Shown piece by piece: positions 44,463 through 54,120 of a stretch of 64,000 nucleotides of DNA (positions are counted from its first letter, which is position 1; each line of letters starts with the position of its first letter). The DNA lies in contig JADJOY010000041.1 in assembly GCA_016713535.1 (NCBI GenBank), forward strand, positions 30,561-94,560, written 5' to 3'. The notes below the pieces were generated by a model. The model did not search any database. It saw only the letters and a list, made by a program, of their open reading frames with translations, and was not told the origin of the DNA. Source of the stretch: JADJOY01 sp016713535 [NCBI: Deltaproteobacteria bacterium] (GTDB lineage Bacteria > JADJOY01). The position numbers and the translations under genes are program-made.

Positions 44463-45262
44463 CCGCGGTCCTCGACGTGCTGCTCACCGCGTGGCGCGCG
44501 GGGGTGATCGTGTTCTGGCACGTGCTGATCGCGATCCCGTCGATCGTGCTGGTCGCGCTGCGTCCCGACGGCGGCTCGATCGGGCAGCGGATCTTCGCGC
44601 GCTTCTGGGGGCGCGTGACGCTCGCGATGTGCGGCGTGCCGTGGAGCGCGCGCGGCTTCGAGAAGCTCGAGCCCGGCCAGCCCTACGTGCTGGTCGCCAA
44701 CCACGCGAGCGAGCTCGACTTCTACGCGCTCGCGGCCTCCATGCGCTTCCAGTGGCGCGCGCTGATGAAGCCCGGTCTACGGAAGATCCCCGGCTACGGC
44801 TGGACCGCGGAGCGCAGCGGCATGGTGTTCGTGCGCCAGGGAGATCCGGATACCACCCCCCGCGCCTTCGCGCTCGCCCTCGAGCAGATGCGGCGCGGGC
44901 ACTCGCTGCTGGTGTTCGCCGAAGGGAAGCGCTCGTTCGACGGCAAGCTCCGGCCGCTCAAGCGCGGCGCCTTCGTGCTCGCGATCGAGGCCCAGGTGCC
45001 GCTGGTGCCGGTGGCGATCGAGGAGCGCCTCGCGGCGCCGCGCCGGATGGTGCTCGGGCGTGCGCTGGCGCACCGCATCCGCGAGCTGCGCGTGGTGGTC
45101 GGCGATCCGATCCCGACCGCGGGTGCCACCCTCGTCGACATCCCGCTGCTCACCGAGCGCGTGGTGGCGGCGCTCGTGGCGGGACACGTCGACCCGCCCG
45201 AGGTGGTGAGCGCGGCCAACGAGCGCGCGAGCGCCGCCGCTGCGAAGCCGGCGACGGGTTGA
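44459..45262 (+). CDS. plsC: 1-acyl-glycerol-3-phosphate acyltransferase (PlsC type)
   Basis: 267 aa. One N-terminal membrane helix (VIVFWHVLIAIPSIVLVAL), acyltransferase block I LVANHASELDFYAL (NHxSxxD), block II GMVFVRQGDPDT, block III LLVFAEGKRSFDGKL and block IV PLVPVAIE, in the usual order. Puts the second acyl chain on lysophosphatidic acid. GTG at 44459 overlaps the upstream stop (GTGA). Together with PAP2 and TamA/TamB genes upstream it makes an envelope-lipid cluster. Confidence 0.9.
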   Translation: MTAVLDVLLTAWRAGVIVFWHVLIAIPSIVLVALRPDGGSIGQRIFARFWGRVTLAMCGVPWSARGFEKLEPGQPYVLVANHASELDFYALAASMRFQWRALMKPGLRKIPGYGWTAERSGMVFVRQGDPDTTPRAFALALEQMRRGHSLLVFAEGKRSFDGKLRPLKRGAFVLAIEAQVPLVPVAIEERLAAPRRMVLGRALAHRIRELRVVVGDPIPTAGATLVDIPLLTERVVAALVAGHVDPPEVVSAANERASAAAAKPATG

Positions 45263-45297
45263 ACCGCGCGAGAGCGCTCACGTACGCTTCGCGGTTC
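45261..45297 (+). promoter_or_regulatory. Inverted repeat in the bioB leader
   Basis: GAACCGCG at 45261-45268 and its exact complement CGCGGTTC at 45290-45297 flank 21 nt that contain a smaller palindrome (GAGCGCTC). It starts at the plsC stop and ends 3 nt before the bioB ribosome-binding site (GGAGGA). It may be a leader hairpin or an operator half-site pair. It does not match the BirA box. Confidence 0.3.
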
Positions 45298-45307
45298 GGA
45301 GGACGTC

Positions 45308-46399
45308 ATGACCACGAGCGCGACATCGAGCGCCACCACCGCGAGCGCGGTGGAGGCGGCACCCATCCGCCACGACTGGAGCACCGACGAGATCGCCACG
45401 ATCCTCGGCTCACCGCTCCTCGAGCTGGTGCACCGCGCGGGCCTCGTCCACCACGCCCACAATCGCCCCAACACCGTGCAGCTCGCGACGCTGCTCAGCA
45501 TCAAGACCGGCGGTTGTCCCGAGGACTGTGGCTACTGCCCGCAGTCGGCCCACTACGATGCGCCGGTCGAGAAGCAGCCCCTCATGCTCGTCGACGAAGT
45601 CCTCACCGCGGCGCGTCGCGCCCGCGAGGTGGGAGCCTCGCGCTTCTGCATGGGCGCCGCGTGGCGCGAGGTGAAGGACGGGCCCGAGTTCGACGCCGTC
45701 CTCGAGATGGTGCGTGGTGTCCACGGCCTCGGGCTCGAGGCATGCGTGACCCTCGGCATGCTCAGCGACGCGCAGGCCAAGCGCCTCGCCGACGCCGGGC
45801 TGACGGCCTACAACCACAACCTCGACACCAGCCCCGAGTACTACGGCGAGATCATCACCACCCGCACCTACGAGGACCGGCTGCGTACCCTCGACCACGT
45901 GCGCGAGGCGGGGATCACGATCTGCTGCGGCGGCATCATCGGCCTCGGCGAGTCGACCCGCGACCGCGCCCGCATGCTCGAGACGCTGGCCAACATGAAC
46001 CCGCATCCGGAGAGCGTGCCGATCAACGGCCTGGTGCGCGTCGAGGGCACCCCGCTCGAGGGCGAGAAGCCGTTCGATCCCCTCGACCTGGTGCGGATGA
46101 TCGCCACGGCGCGCATCCTCATGCCGAAGAGCCAGGTACGCCTCAGCGCGGGACGGACGAGCCTCACCCGCGAGGCGCAGGTGCTGTGTTTCCTCGCCGG
46201 CGCCAACTCGATCTTCTACGGCGAGAAGCTGCTCACCACGGCGAACCCCGAGACCGACGCCGACCTCGAGCTGCTGCGCGCGATCGGCGTCGAGACCGTG
46301 GCCGCGCCGCCGCCAGCCGCCGAGCCGGCGATCAAGTTCAAGAGCGCACGCGCGGCCTCGCTGCCGGTGGCACCCAGCCAGGCCGCGCCGCGGGCCTGA
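45308..46399 (+). CDS. bioB: Biotin synthase
   Basis: 363 aa radical SAM enzyme that inserts sulfur into dethiobiotin. The cluster motif is CPEDCGYC (Cys70, 74, 77), followed by the BioB-typical [29 protein letters not shown]-type [30 protein letters not shown] and [34 protein letters not shown] with the 2Fe-2S Arg. Length is normal apart from a Pro/Ala-rich tail. GGAGGA precedes ATG at 45308. It follows plsC by 45 nt and may share its transcript. Confidence 0.97.
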   Translation: MTTSATSSATTASAVEAAPIRHDWSTDEIATILGSPLLELVHRAGLVHHAHNRPNTVQLATLLSIKTGGCPEDCGYCPQSAHYDAPVEKQPLMLVDEVLTAARRAREVGASRFCMGAAWREVKDGPEFDAVLEMVRGVHGLGLEACVTLGMLSDAQAKRLADAGLTAYNHNLDTSPEYYGEIITTRTYEDRLRTLDHVREAGITICCGGIIGLGESTRDRARMLETLANMNPHPESVPINGLVRVEGTPLEGEKPFDPLDLVRMIATARILMPKSQVRLSAGRTSLTREAQVLCFLAGANSIFYGEKLLTTANPETDADLELLRAIGVETVAAPPPAAEPAIKFKSARAASLPVAPSQAAPRA

Positions 46400-46430
46400 C
46401 CGGCCGCGCCACGAGGCCGCGGGAAGCCGG

Positions 46431-46495
46431 CGGCGGGGGATGGAACCCCCGCCGCTACGGCGGATCTCGTAGTGCGGGGGGCTCCGTCCCCCCGC
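46431..46495. terminator. Two tandem GC hairpins after bioB
   Basis: Hairpin 1: CGGCGGGGG, loop ATGGAA, CCCCCGCCG (46431-46454). Hairpin 2: GCGGGGGG, loop CTCCGT, CCCCCCGC (46474-46495). Both are perfect and lie between convergent genes bioB and the M43 gene, so they could stop transcription from both sides. The similar build of the two suggests a repeat unit. Confidence 0.5.
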
Positions 46496-46523
46496 GAGCG
46501 CAGGGGGATCGCCGAGCGCCTGC

Positions 46524-47426
46524 TCAGCGATACGTGGTCAGCATGTTCTGCAGACGCGTGACCTGACCGCTCGAGAAGCGGTTCATGCACGAGTCGTCGC
46601 TGTAGTCCATGAAGTTGGTGATCGGGTCCTTGCCCGACTTGGTGGTGCAGCTATCGCGCCCCGTCGGGCAGCCGTAGGCCGGGCTCGACTCGTAGTTGGT
46701 GTCGCTCACGCTGTCGCCGGGGCTGGTACAGCCGCCCTGGAACGTGTGGTAGAGCCCAGCCCAGTGACCGACCTCGTGGGTCGCGGTGTCGCCCTCGTCG
46801 TAGGGCACCGCCGAGCCACCGGGCAGGGACGTGTAGAGGACCACCACTCCGTCGCTGGATGGCTGCGACGCGTAGTCCCACGGGAACGTGGCCCAGCCGA
46901 GCAACCCGCCGCTCGGGTTGGCCGTGTAGAGGTTCAAGTCGCCCTTGCCGCCGCGCCTGAGCGCGCTCTTCGCCTGCGCCTCCGCCGTGGTGCCGGGAGC
47001 CATCGTGAACCAGGTGGCGTTCTTGGTGCGGTCGGTGGCGGCGAGCTTGAAGGTGAGCCCGGCTCCCGCGTACGCGGTGTTGAGCACCGCGAGCTGCGAG
47101 GAGACTTGCGCGTCGGTGAGCTTGCCGCGGGTGCCGTCGTGGATGACGTGGACGTAGACGTTCACGACCCGCGAGAAGACCTCGGGGGCGGGATGGCGCG
47201 CGAGTTCGTCGCGCACGAACGCGTCGATCCCCGCGGCGGTGTCGGGATCGACCTCGGGCGTGGCGCAGCGCCGCAGCCGGCCGAACGCCTCCTGGCTCAC
47301 GTACTCCTGATCGCCGAGCCGAAACGGCCGGTCCTCGGTGGCGAGCGCGCCGCCCACGAGCAGCGTGACGGCGCCGCACGCGAGCAGCGCGGCGAGCGAG
47401 ATTCTTCGGGTATGGCGGAGCTTCAT
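46524..47426 (-). CDS. Secreted M43-like zinc metalloprotease (copy 1)
   Basis: 300 aa. Signal peptide (LAALLACGAVTLLVGGALA), a short pro-region with RRCATPEVDPDTAAGIDAFV, then a metzincin domain: [46 protein letters not shown] (HExxHxxGxxH, His217, 221, 227), a Cys-rich segment GGCTSPGDSVSDTN and a Met-turn in NFMDYSDDSCMNRFS. This is the plan of the pappalysin (M43) family. Extracellular endopeptidase activity is expected. SD GGGAGGAAA before ATG 47426. A paralogue lies directly upstream. Confidence 0.92.
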   Translation of the reverse strand: MKLRHTRRISLAALLACGAVTLLVGGALATEDRPFRLGDQEYVSQEAFGRLRRCATPEVDPDTAAGIDAFVRDELARHPAPEVFSRVVNVYVHVIHDGTRGKLTDAQVSSQLAVLNTAYAGAGLTFKLAATDRTKNATWFTMAPGTTAEAQAKSALRRGGKGDLNLYTANPSGGLLGWATFPWDYASQPSSDGVVVLYTSLPGGSAVPYDEGDTATHEVGHWAGLYHTFQGGCTSPGDSVSDTNYESSPAYGCPTGRDSCTTKSGKDPITNFMDYSDDSCMNRFSSGQVTRLQNMLTTYR

Positions 47427-47620
47427 CGGTTTCCTCCCGCGCGTGGCCGTGCACGCGCGCTCGAATGCGGGTGGACGGGTTCGTCCGCTGCGCAACCGCC
47501 GTGCCCGGCGGAGACCGAGAAAAGGTCGAAAGATTCTGGCGGTGGGAGTGCCGCGAGCGCGCGGCGTGGGGCGCACCGCAGCGCCCTCGCGCTCACGGCA
47601 GCCGCCGCTCACCAACGAGA

Positions 47621-47644
47621 ACGGGCGCCCCGGAGGGCGCCCGT
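47621..47644 (-). terminator. Hairpin between the two metalloprotease genes
   Basis: Perfect 10-bp inverted repeat (ACGGGCGCCC, CGGA, GGGCGCCCGT), about 46 nt past the stop of the upstream protease gene on the minus strand and followed by TCTCGTTGG. Likely terminator, which would give the two proteases separate transcripts. Confidence 0.6.
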
Positions 47645-47689
47645 CTCGGACTTCGGCGCGGGCGGCGCGCGCGGCGCCGCCCGCGCGTG

Positions 47690-48592
47690 TCAGCGGTAGG
47701 TCGTCATCTGGCTCTGCATGCGGCTCACCTGGCCGGTGCTGAAGGTGTTCATGCAGGAGTCGTCGGTGTAGTCCATGAAGTTCTTGATCGGGTCGAGACC
47801 CGCCTTGGCTCTGCACGTGTCACGGTTCGTCGGGCAGCCGTAGGCCGCGCTGCGCTCGGCCGGCGTGTCGGAGACGCTGTCGCCCGAGCCGTTACAGCCA
47901 CCCTGGAACGTGTGGTAGAGGCCGGCCCAGTGACCCACCTCGTGGGTGCCGGTGTCGCCTTCGTTGTAGGGCGTGGCGGTGCCGCCGGGCAGCGACTGGT
48001 TGAGGAGCACGACGCCGTCCATCTTGGGCGCCGCGTTGTAGCTCGAGGGGAACGTGGCCCAGCCGAGCAGTCCGCCGCCGATGTTGGCGAGGTAGAGGTT
48101 GAGGTCGGCCTTGCCGCCCTTGCGGAGGGCGTTCTTGGCCGCCGACTCGGCGCTCGAGCCGGGGGTCATCGTGTACCAGGTGGCGTTGCTGGTGCGGTCG
48201 GTCGAGACCAGGCTGAACGACAGCCCGGCGCTCGCGTAGGCGGAGTTGAGGACCGAGATCTGCGCCGAGATCATCGAGTCCGAGATGTTGCCCGCGGAGC
48301 CGTTGGTGATGACGTGGACGTACACCGGCACCACCCGCGAGAACGCGCGCGAGCCGGGGTGGCTCGACAGGTAGTCGGCGACGTACGCGTCGATCTCGGC
48401 GACCTCGTCGGCGTCGAGGTTGGGGGTCGCGCAGCGGTGCCCGCCACGGACGAACGCTTCCTGGCTCACGTACTCGGTGCCCCCGAAGGTGAAGGGACGA
48501 TCCTCCGCCGGAGCGGCCTGGGCGACGCCCCCGAACGTGGCGGCGAGCGCGCCGATCGCGAGCGAGCGGGTGAGGAGAGAGCTGCGCTTCAT
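47690..48592 (-). CDS. Secreted M43-like zinc metalloprotease (copy 2)
   Basis: 300 aa paralogue of the neighbouring protease, with the same length and domain order: signal peptide ([17 protein letters not shown]), pro-region [50 protein letters not shown] and [15 protein letters not shown]. The catalytic helix and Cys pattern are identical in the two copies, while the segments before the active site differ strongly, so this is an old tandem duplication with kept activity. SD AAGGAG lies before ATG 48592, with a promoter-like pair upstream. Confidence 0.92.
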   Translation of the reverse strand: MKRSSLLTRSLAIGALAATFGGVAQAAPAEDRPFTFGGTEYVSQEAFVRGGHRCATPNLDADEVAEIDAYVADYLSSHPGSRAFSRVVPVYVHVITNGSAGNISDSMISAQISVLNSAYASAGLSFSLVSTDRTSNATWYTMTPGSSAESAAKNALRKGGKADLNLYLANIGGGLLGWATFPSSYNAAPKMDGVVLLNQSLPGGTATPYNEGDTGTHEVGHWAGLYHTFQGGCNGSGDSVSDTPAERSAAYGCPTNRDTCRAKAGLDPIKNFMDYTDDSCMNTFSTGQVSRMQSQMTTYR

Positions 48593-48642
48593 GTACGGCT
48601 CCTTGCTGTCGTGAACGACATGGGGTTGTTCGGATTCTCACG

Positions 48643-48672
48643 ATCGTACGGACTCGGGTGGCGCGCGGTCAA
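48643..48672 (-). promoter_or_regulatory. Promoter-like pair upstream of protease copy 2
   Basis: Read on the minus strand: TTGACC (48672-48667), an 18-nt spacer, TACGAT (48648-48643). The start of transcription would be near 48636, leaving a leader of about 44 nt with AAGGAG. Five of six and four of six positions match the sigma-70 consensus. Confidence 0.45.
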
Positions 48673-48853
48673 CGACCGCGTGGGATCCGGCGGGCGCAGC
48701 CCAGGGACGCTGGCCGGGCGCTGGGCGCGCCGCGCGGCGCTGCGGCGTGGCGCGCCGCCGTCGACGATGTCTGCGGCGAGCGAGCCGGCACGGCTTTCGC
48801 TGGTGCTCGGCGCGGTGGCGCGGCCGGTCCGCAGCGCCCACAGGGGAGGAACC

Positions 48854-49269
48854 ATGACCTCGACGATGGCGATCGGTGCCTGCCTGCTCGCGGGAGGCGC
48901 GCTGCTCGGGCTCGGCGTCACCCGCCTCGTTACCCACCTGCCGCGCGCGGTGGCGGCGAGCCGCTCGGGCCAGCGGGTGGTGCCGAGCCTGGTCCCCGCG
49001 GCGGCGGCGCTCCGGCTCGGCCTCGCCGGCGTGGCGCTGGTGGTGCTCGGCTTCGGCTGGCTCGCCGAGGTGAGCTGGCTCGGCAGCTTCGCGATCGTGT
49101 TCGGCCTCGAGGAGCTCTACGAGACCACCGCGGTCGTGGGGCTCTTGCGGTGGGCCGAGCGCCACCCGCCGCCGGCAGCGGCGCCGCTCAGCGCGACGCC
49201 GGCGCGTGCCTTGCGCGCGCGCTGCCCGGGGCGTGGCCGTCGCCGTGGCGGACGGCGCGCTGGGTGTGA
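48854..49269 (+). CDS. Small membrane protein, 3' end disturbed by a probable missing base
   Basis: Three hydrophobic segments: AIGACLLAGGALLGLGV, AAAALRLGLAGVALVVLGFGW and SWLGSFAIVFGLEELYETTAVVGLL. GGGGAGGA lies just before ATG at 48854. In the sequence given, the frame never stops until 50164, because it runs antisense through the glycosylase gene. One extra G in the CCCGGGG tract at 49225-49231 would end it as GAWPSPWRTARWV at TGA 49267-49269 (about 138 aa). No family recognised. Confidence 0.6.
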
Positions 49270-50173
49270 GCGCGGCGCGCTCGCGGCGCTCCTCGAGCTC
49301 GTCGAGGGAGCGCGGCCAGTCCTTCTTGAGCAGCCTCGAGAGGGCGCGGTCGGCGAGCAGCTTGCCGCCGGTCTGGCAGCGCGCGCAGTAGTTGGCCTCG
49401 TTCTCGGCGAACACCAGCCGCTGCACCGCGGCGCCGCAGTCGGGGCACGGCTTCCCGAAGCGTCCGTGGACCGCCATGCCGTCGCGGAACGCGGTGACCT
49501 TCTCTGGAAAGCCGTCGCCGACCTCGGCGCGCAGCCGCTCGGTCCAGTCGATGAGCGTGGAGCGCGTCGCGTCGAAGAGCCGCGGCCAGGTCTCGTCGTC
49601 GAGGCGGCTGGTGAGCGTCACCGGCGAGAGCCGCGCGCGGTGCAGGATCTCGTCCGAGTAGGCGTTGCCGATGCCGCTCACCAGCGTGGGATCGGTGAGG
49701 GCGCGCTTGAGGGTGCGGTTCTCGCGGGCGAGGACCGCGCGGAACGCCGGCTCGTCGCACGCGAGGGGCTCGATGCCGCCGGGATCGTGGGCGGCGAGCG
49801 CCGCCTCGCCGCCCACCAGATGGATCGCCGCGCGCTTGCGGGTGGTCGGCTCGGTGAAGAGCAATGTGCCGGTCGGGAAGTCGAACGCGGCGAGCCCGAG
49901 CTTGCCGGGCACCTTCGCGCCGCGGTCGCGCCAGCGGAGCCGACCCGCGATCATGAGGTGCATGACCAGAAAGAGCTCGTCCTCGAGCGCCAGCACGATG
50001 CGCTTGCCGAGGCGCCGCAGCGCGAGGACGCGCTTCCCTTCCACGGCGCGGATCGGCGGCTCCGCGGTGCGGACCACGAACGGGCTCGCCACCCGCACCC
50101 GCTCGATCGGCTGCCCGAGCACCCGCGGCGCCAGGCATTCGAGGTAGACCGTGATGTCGGGTAGCTCCGGCAT
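49188..50173 (-). CDS. Fpg/Nei-family DNA glycosylase (3' end disturbed)
   Basis: Base-excision repair enzyme with lyase activity. It begins MPELPDITVYLECLAPRVLG with the catalytic Pro2 and Glu3, has HLMIAGRLRWRDRG, LTDPTLVSGIGNAYSDEIL (H2TH helix-turn) and a zinc finger CPDCG...YCARCQTGGKLLADRALSRLLKKDWP. The given frame stays open to 48638, far past the family end. Restoring one base in the run at 49225-49231 would end it at TGA 49188-49190 with the tail GSARARHAPASR (about 328 aa). The PELPDITVY opening resembles the Nei-like branch. It overlaps the convergent membrane gene by about 80 nt. Confidence 0.85.
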
Positions 50174-50347
50174 GAGCGCCGCAGTATCGCGTGGTGTGGA
50201 TTCGCTCGACACGGCTGGCGCGCACCGCCCGTGGATCGCGCGCCGGCGCATTGACCGCCCCTGGGGCTGGGCGTAGCGTCGATCGAGCGAGCTCGGGTCG
50301 CTTCTCGGCGCGTTCCACCAGCCGGGGAGCACTCCGGATCGCGGCGG

Positions 50348-52953
50348 ATGATGCAGCGAACCCACCGACGGTCGACGACCGCAAGCGAGACCCGCCGTAG
50401 GGGGCTTCCCGCGCGGCTCGCCGCGGCGGCCCTGGCTCTCTGCGTCGCGCCCTTCGAGCTGGCCTGCGGCTTCACGATCACGTCGGTCTCACCCGGCGTT
50501 GCGTCGGTGGGGCAGATCGTCACGATCCAGGGCTCGGGCTTCGGATCCGTTCAGGGGACCAGCACGGTGCTGTTCGGAGGCACCCCGGCGGGCATGGCCG
50601 TGACCTGGTCGGACACGACCATCACCGTCGCAGTCCCCTCTGGCGCACGTACAGGGAGTGTCGCTGTGAAAGTGGGCGCGCTCACCAGTAATCCGGTCCC
50701 GTTCATCGCATCGGCTCCCGCAAAGAGCGGCCTTCCTCTACCGGTCCAGCTCAAGTTCCCTGCCGAGGTATTCGCAGACCTCGCTGCTTCGACTCGGGTT
50801 CCCACGAAGGCTTCAGAGGGGGCCGGTGGGAACTCGAGCAATTCGTCCCAATCCACGGTGGCGGTTGCCGACTTCGACGAGGACGGCGACCCAGATCTCG
50901 TGACGGGGAACCAGCGATGGGTGTGTATGTTTCCAAACACGGGCGGCGGCCTATCCGAAGGGCATTGTACGAGCGTCGCATCGGCCGGCAACTTCGTCGG
51001 TGGCTTGGGCGTTGGAGACTTCAATGGCGATCATCACCTGGACCTTGCGTACGCTGCGGGTGTTGGCGCGAACGGTGTGATCGCGATCCAACTGGGCGAC
51101 GGCGCCGGCGGTTTCGGATCCCCGATCGTCAGTGGATACGGCTATTTGCCTCACGAGATCGTGGTCGATGATTGGAATGGCGATGGCCACCCCGACATCG
51201 CGAGCCTGAGCCAAAGCACCTTGATCGTTCTCTCTGGGAACGGATCAGGCGGCTTCGGCCAGGTCACCTATGGGGTGGGTGCCGGAGCGCGCGCGATCGG
51301 CAGCGGCGACCTGAATGGCGACCACCGTACCGATCTCGTGGTGTCGAATGGTGGCAATACCTCCGGCGTGCCCGGTGATCTGTCGATCCTGCTGAACACC
51401 GGATCCGGCTTCGCACCGGAGTACCGAGTGGCGACCGATCCGCAGCCGGCGGGACTCGTGGTGCAGGACCTGAACGGCGACGGCAAGACCGACGTGGCGG
51501 TCGCGCACAACACGGTGTTCGGCACCAACAACGTGGTGATCTTCCGAGGCAACGGGCTCGGTCAGCTCACGCGCGGGCAGAGCATCGAGGTGCCGAGCAG
51601 CGTCGATGCGCTCGCCAGTGCGGACCTGAACGGCGACGGACTCGTGGATCTGCTCGCGAGCGGCGCGGAGCTGTTGCACTCACTGCTCGGCTACGGTGAC
51701 GGCACGTTTCTACGGGTCGACACGCGCAGCGCGCACCACGGCATCGGGCTTGCGGTCGCCGACTTCAACGAGGACGGGCGCGCCGATTTCTTCGTCGAGG
51801 GCAACGGCTCGTCCCTCGTTCTCGGCGATGGGTCGGGCCACTTTGCGGCACCGGATTTTCCGATCGTGTCGTCGGGCTCGACGGCCGTACTCGCGGTGCG
51901 CAAGGGCGACCTCAACGAGGATGGCCAGGACGACCTGGCCGTCCTCGAGAGCGATCAATCGACCGGCAAGTTGGTGCTCGATCTGCTCTCTGCGCCGGGT
52001 GGGGCGTTCGCGCGGACGACGATTCCATTGACGACGGCGTACTCGAGCACGGGCGCGGAAACGCTTTCGGTGGGCGACTTCGATGGCGACGGCCATCTGG
52101 ATCTCGTCATCCAGGCTCAGGTCAATTTCGTGTTCCAGCTCCTGACCTTCCGCGGTGACGGTCACGGTGGGTTCTCGGCGTGGGCGTCGACGGACCTACC
52201 GTCGGCATCTCAGACGTTGGCCGTGGGCGCCTTGAATGCGGACACGAAGAGCGACGTGGTGTTGTCGTTCGCGCCGCCCGCTCGCACCGAGATCTGGCAC
52301 GCCACAGGAGTGGGCACGTTCGGAACCCCGCAGACGCTAGCGGCGGGCTCGATTCCGATCACCTTGGAAGGGCTCGCCGTGGGGCGTCTCAACGGGGATT
52401 CTCGGCCGGACATCGTCTATGCGGACTGGGGGTGAGCGGCGGCGACGGCTCGATCCGGGTGCTGCTCGCGAATGGCTCAGGCGGGTACGACCTGGCGCAG
52501 ACGATCCCGGCCAGCGCGGGCACGGTCCGTCTGGCCGACCTGGATCAGGACGGCGACCTCGATATCGTCTACGCCGACGACACCAGCGAGGCCGCCCCTC
52601 CACCGATGTATCAGTCGTACCTGGGTGACGGCACGGGGCACTTCAGCGGACCGGTCGAGTCGCCGTATCTCGGGGCGCTCTCGGCGGTGAACGACTTCAC
52701 CAACGACGGGTTCCCGGACGTGGTCACGCTGGGGACCACGAATCGCGTATTGCCGGGTACGGGCACGGGATCATTCCTGAGCCCGGCGGACAGCTACGAC
52801 GGGAACTTCGGTGCGGGCTACGAGCCGCTCTGGATCACCGGAGACTTCAACGCGGACGGGAATCAGGACGCGGTGGTGGGCAACGCGTACGGCGACCTGA
52901 TGATCTTCCACGGCGACGGCCACGGCGGGTTCGTCGACCTGACGCCGCCGTGA
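50348..52953 (+). CDS. FG-GAP/VCBS-repeat secreted protein with IPT/TIG domain (one frameshift)
   Basis: About 868 aa once one G is added to the five-G run near 52430, where YADWG would otherwise be followed by a stop. Leader RLAAAALALCVAPFELAC (lipobox-like). Residues about 40-125 form an IPT/TIG domain (ITSVSPGVASVGQIVTIQGSGFG). The rest is about ten repeats with Ca-binding loops of the type DFNGDGHxDL (VGDFNGDHHLD, DDWNGDGHPD, ADLNGDGLVD, GDFDGDGHLD, ADLDQDGDLD, GDFNADGNQD), which form an integrin-alpha-like propeller. Cell-surface binding is likely; no enzyme domain is seen. Confidence 0.85.
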
Positions 52954-53050
52954 GGGCTTGGCCGCGCTGAGGCTCGCCCGCGGATTGCGCCGGCCGCGCG
53001 GGCTCGACTACCTTGCGGCGCTCTTCTCGAGCGAACACGCGGGGGACACC

Positions 53051-53497
53051 ATGAAGCTCAACGTCGGTGACAAGGCGCCCGAGTTCACCACCCAGGACAC
53101 CACCGGCAAGACGGTGAAGCTCGCGGACTTCCGCGGCAAGAAGATCGTCCTCTACTTCTACCCGAAGGACGACACGCCGGGGTGCACCAAGGAAGCGTGC
53201 AGCTTCCGTGACCACATCTCGGAGATCCGCGCCAAGGGGGCCGAGGTGCTCGGCGTGTCGAGCGACGACGTCGCCTCGCACCAGAAGTTCACCAGCAAGT
53301 TCAAGCTCAACTTCCCGCTCCTCGCCGATCCCGACAAGACGATCGGCAAGGCGTACGGCACGATCGGCGGGCTGATGGGCGTCCTCGGCCTCAACCGGCG
53401 CTGGACGTTCATCATCGACGAGCAGGGCAAGATCGCCCACGTCTTCGACGACGTGCACGCGGCCCGCCACGCCGACGAAGTGCTCGCCGTGCTGTGA
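53051..53497 (+). CDS. bcp: Thioredoxin-dependent peroxiredoxin (BCP type), second copy
   Basis: 148 aa. FYPKDDTPGCTKEACSFRDH has the peroxidatic Cys45 and Cys50; SHQKFTSKFKLNFPLLADPD and GLNRRWTFIIDEQGKI follow. Only partly alike to the copy at 42126, so it is a separate paralogue and not a recent duplicate. Start is the ATG at 53051, preceded by GGGGGA. Its stop overlaps the HAD phosphatase start (GTGA). Confidence 0.93.
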   Translation: MKLNVGDKAPEFTTQDTTGKTVKLADFRGKKIVLYFYPKDDTPGCTKEACSFRDHISEIRAKGAEVLGVSSDDVASHQKFTSKFKLNFPLLADPDKTIGKAYGTIGGLMGVLGLNRRWTFIIDEQGKIAHVFDDVHAARHADEVLAVL

Positions 53498-54120
53498 GCG
53501 GGCAACCGCGTCCCGCCGCCGTGCGCGGCGTGCTCTTCGACATGGACGGGGTGCTGGTCGAGAGCTACGAGGTGTGGTTCCACCTCATCGACGGCGCGGC
53601 GCGCGAGCTCGGCTATCCGCGGGTCACCCGCGCGGCCTTCCACGCGTCGTGGGGGCAGGGTGTGGACGCCGACGTCGCGAGCTTCTACCCGCGCCACACG
53701 GCGGCCGAGGTCGAGCGTTACTACACGGCGCACTTCCGCGACCACGGCGCGCACCTGAAGATCGACCCCGATGGCGCCGGGGTGCTGGCGCGGCTCGCCG
53801 CGAGCGGCGTGCGCACCGCGGTCATCACCAACACGCCCCACGACCTGGCGCTCGAGATCCTCGCGGTGGCGAAGCTCGCGCCCGAGGTGGTGGTGGGCGG
53901 GAACGACGTGGCGGCGGCCAAGCCGGCACCCGACATGGTGGTGAAGGCGTGCGCCGAGCTCGGGCTGGGCGCGGACGAGGTGATCGTGGTCGGTGACTCG
54001 CGCTTCGACGAGGAGGCAGCGCGTGGTGCTGGCGTCCACTTCGTGGGCTACCGGCGGCCGGGCGAGAGCCGGGTGGAGAGCCTGCCCGCGGTGCTCGAGC
54101 TCGCGGGTGTAGTGGCGTGA
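53494..54120 (+). CDS. HAD-superfamily phosphatase (phosphoglycolate phosphatase-like)
   Basis: 208 aa. HAD motifs: VLFDMDGVLVESY (nucleophile Asp and +2 Asp), VITNTPH (Thr), AKPAPDM (Lys) and VIVVGDSRFDEEAARGAG (last Asp pair). The cap between the first two motifs is helical, as in subfamily IA. Substrate unknown; sugar phosphates or phosphoglycolate are typical. Coupled by 4 nt on both sides to bcp and to the ACAD-like gene. Confidence 0.87.
   Translation: MSGQPRPAAVRGVLFDMDGVLVESYEVWFHLIDGAARELGYPRVTRAAFHASWGQGVDADVASFYPRHTAAEVERYYTAHFRDHGAHLKIDPDGAGVLARLAASGVRTAVITNTPHDLALEILAVAKLAPEVVVGGNDVAAAKPAPDMVVKACAELGLGADEVIVVGDSRFDEEAARGAGVHFVGYRRPGESRVESLPAVLELAGVVA

Noticed and set aside
45261-45297. 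BirA operator before bioB
   Set aside because: The repeat GAACCGCG...CGCGGTTC does not match the TTGTAAACC-type BirA site; only an unspecific inverted repeat can be claimed.
50348-52953. Two separate FG-GAP proteins (stop at 52435, new gene from 52180)
   Set aside because: The repeat pattern goes on without a break across the five-G run when one base is added. One gene with a frameshift is simpler.
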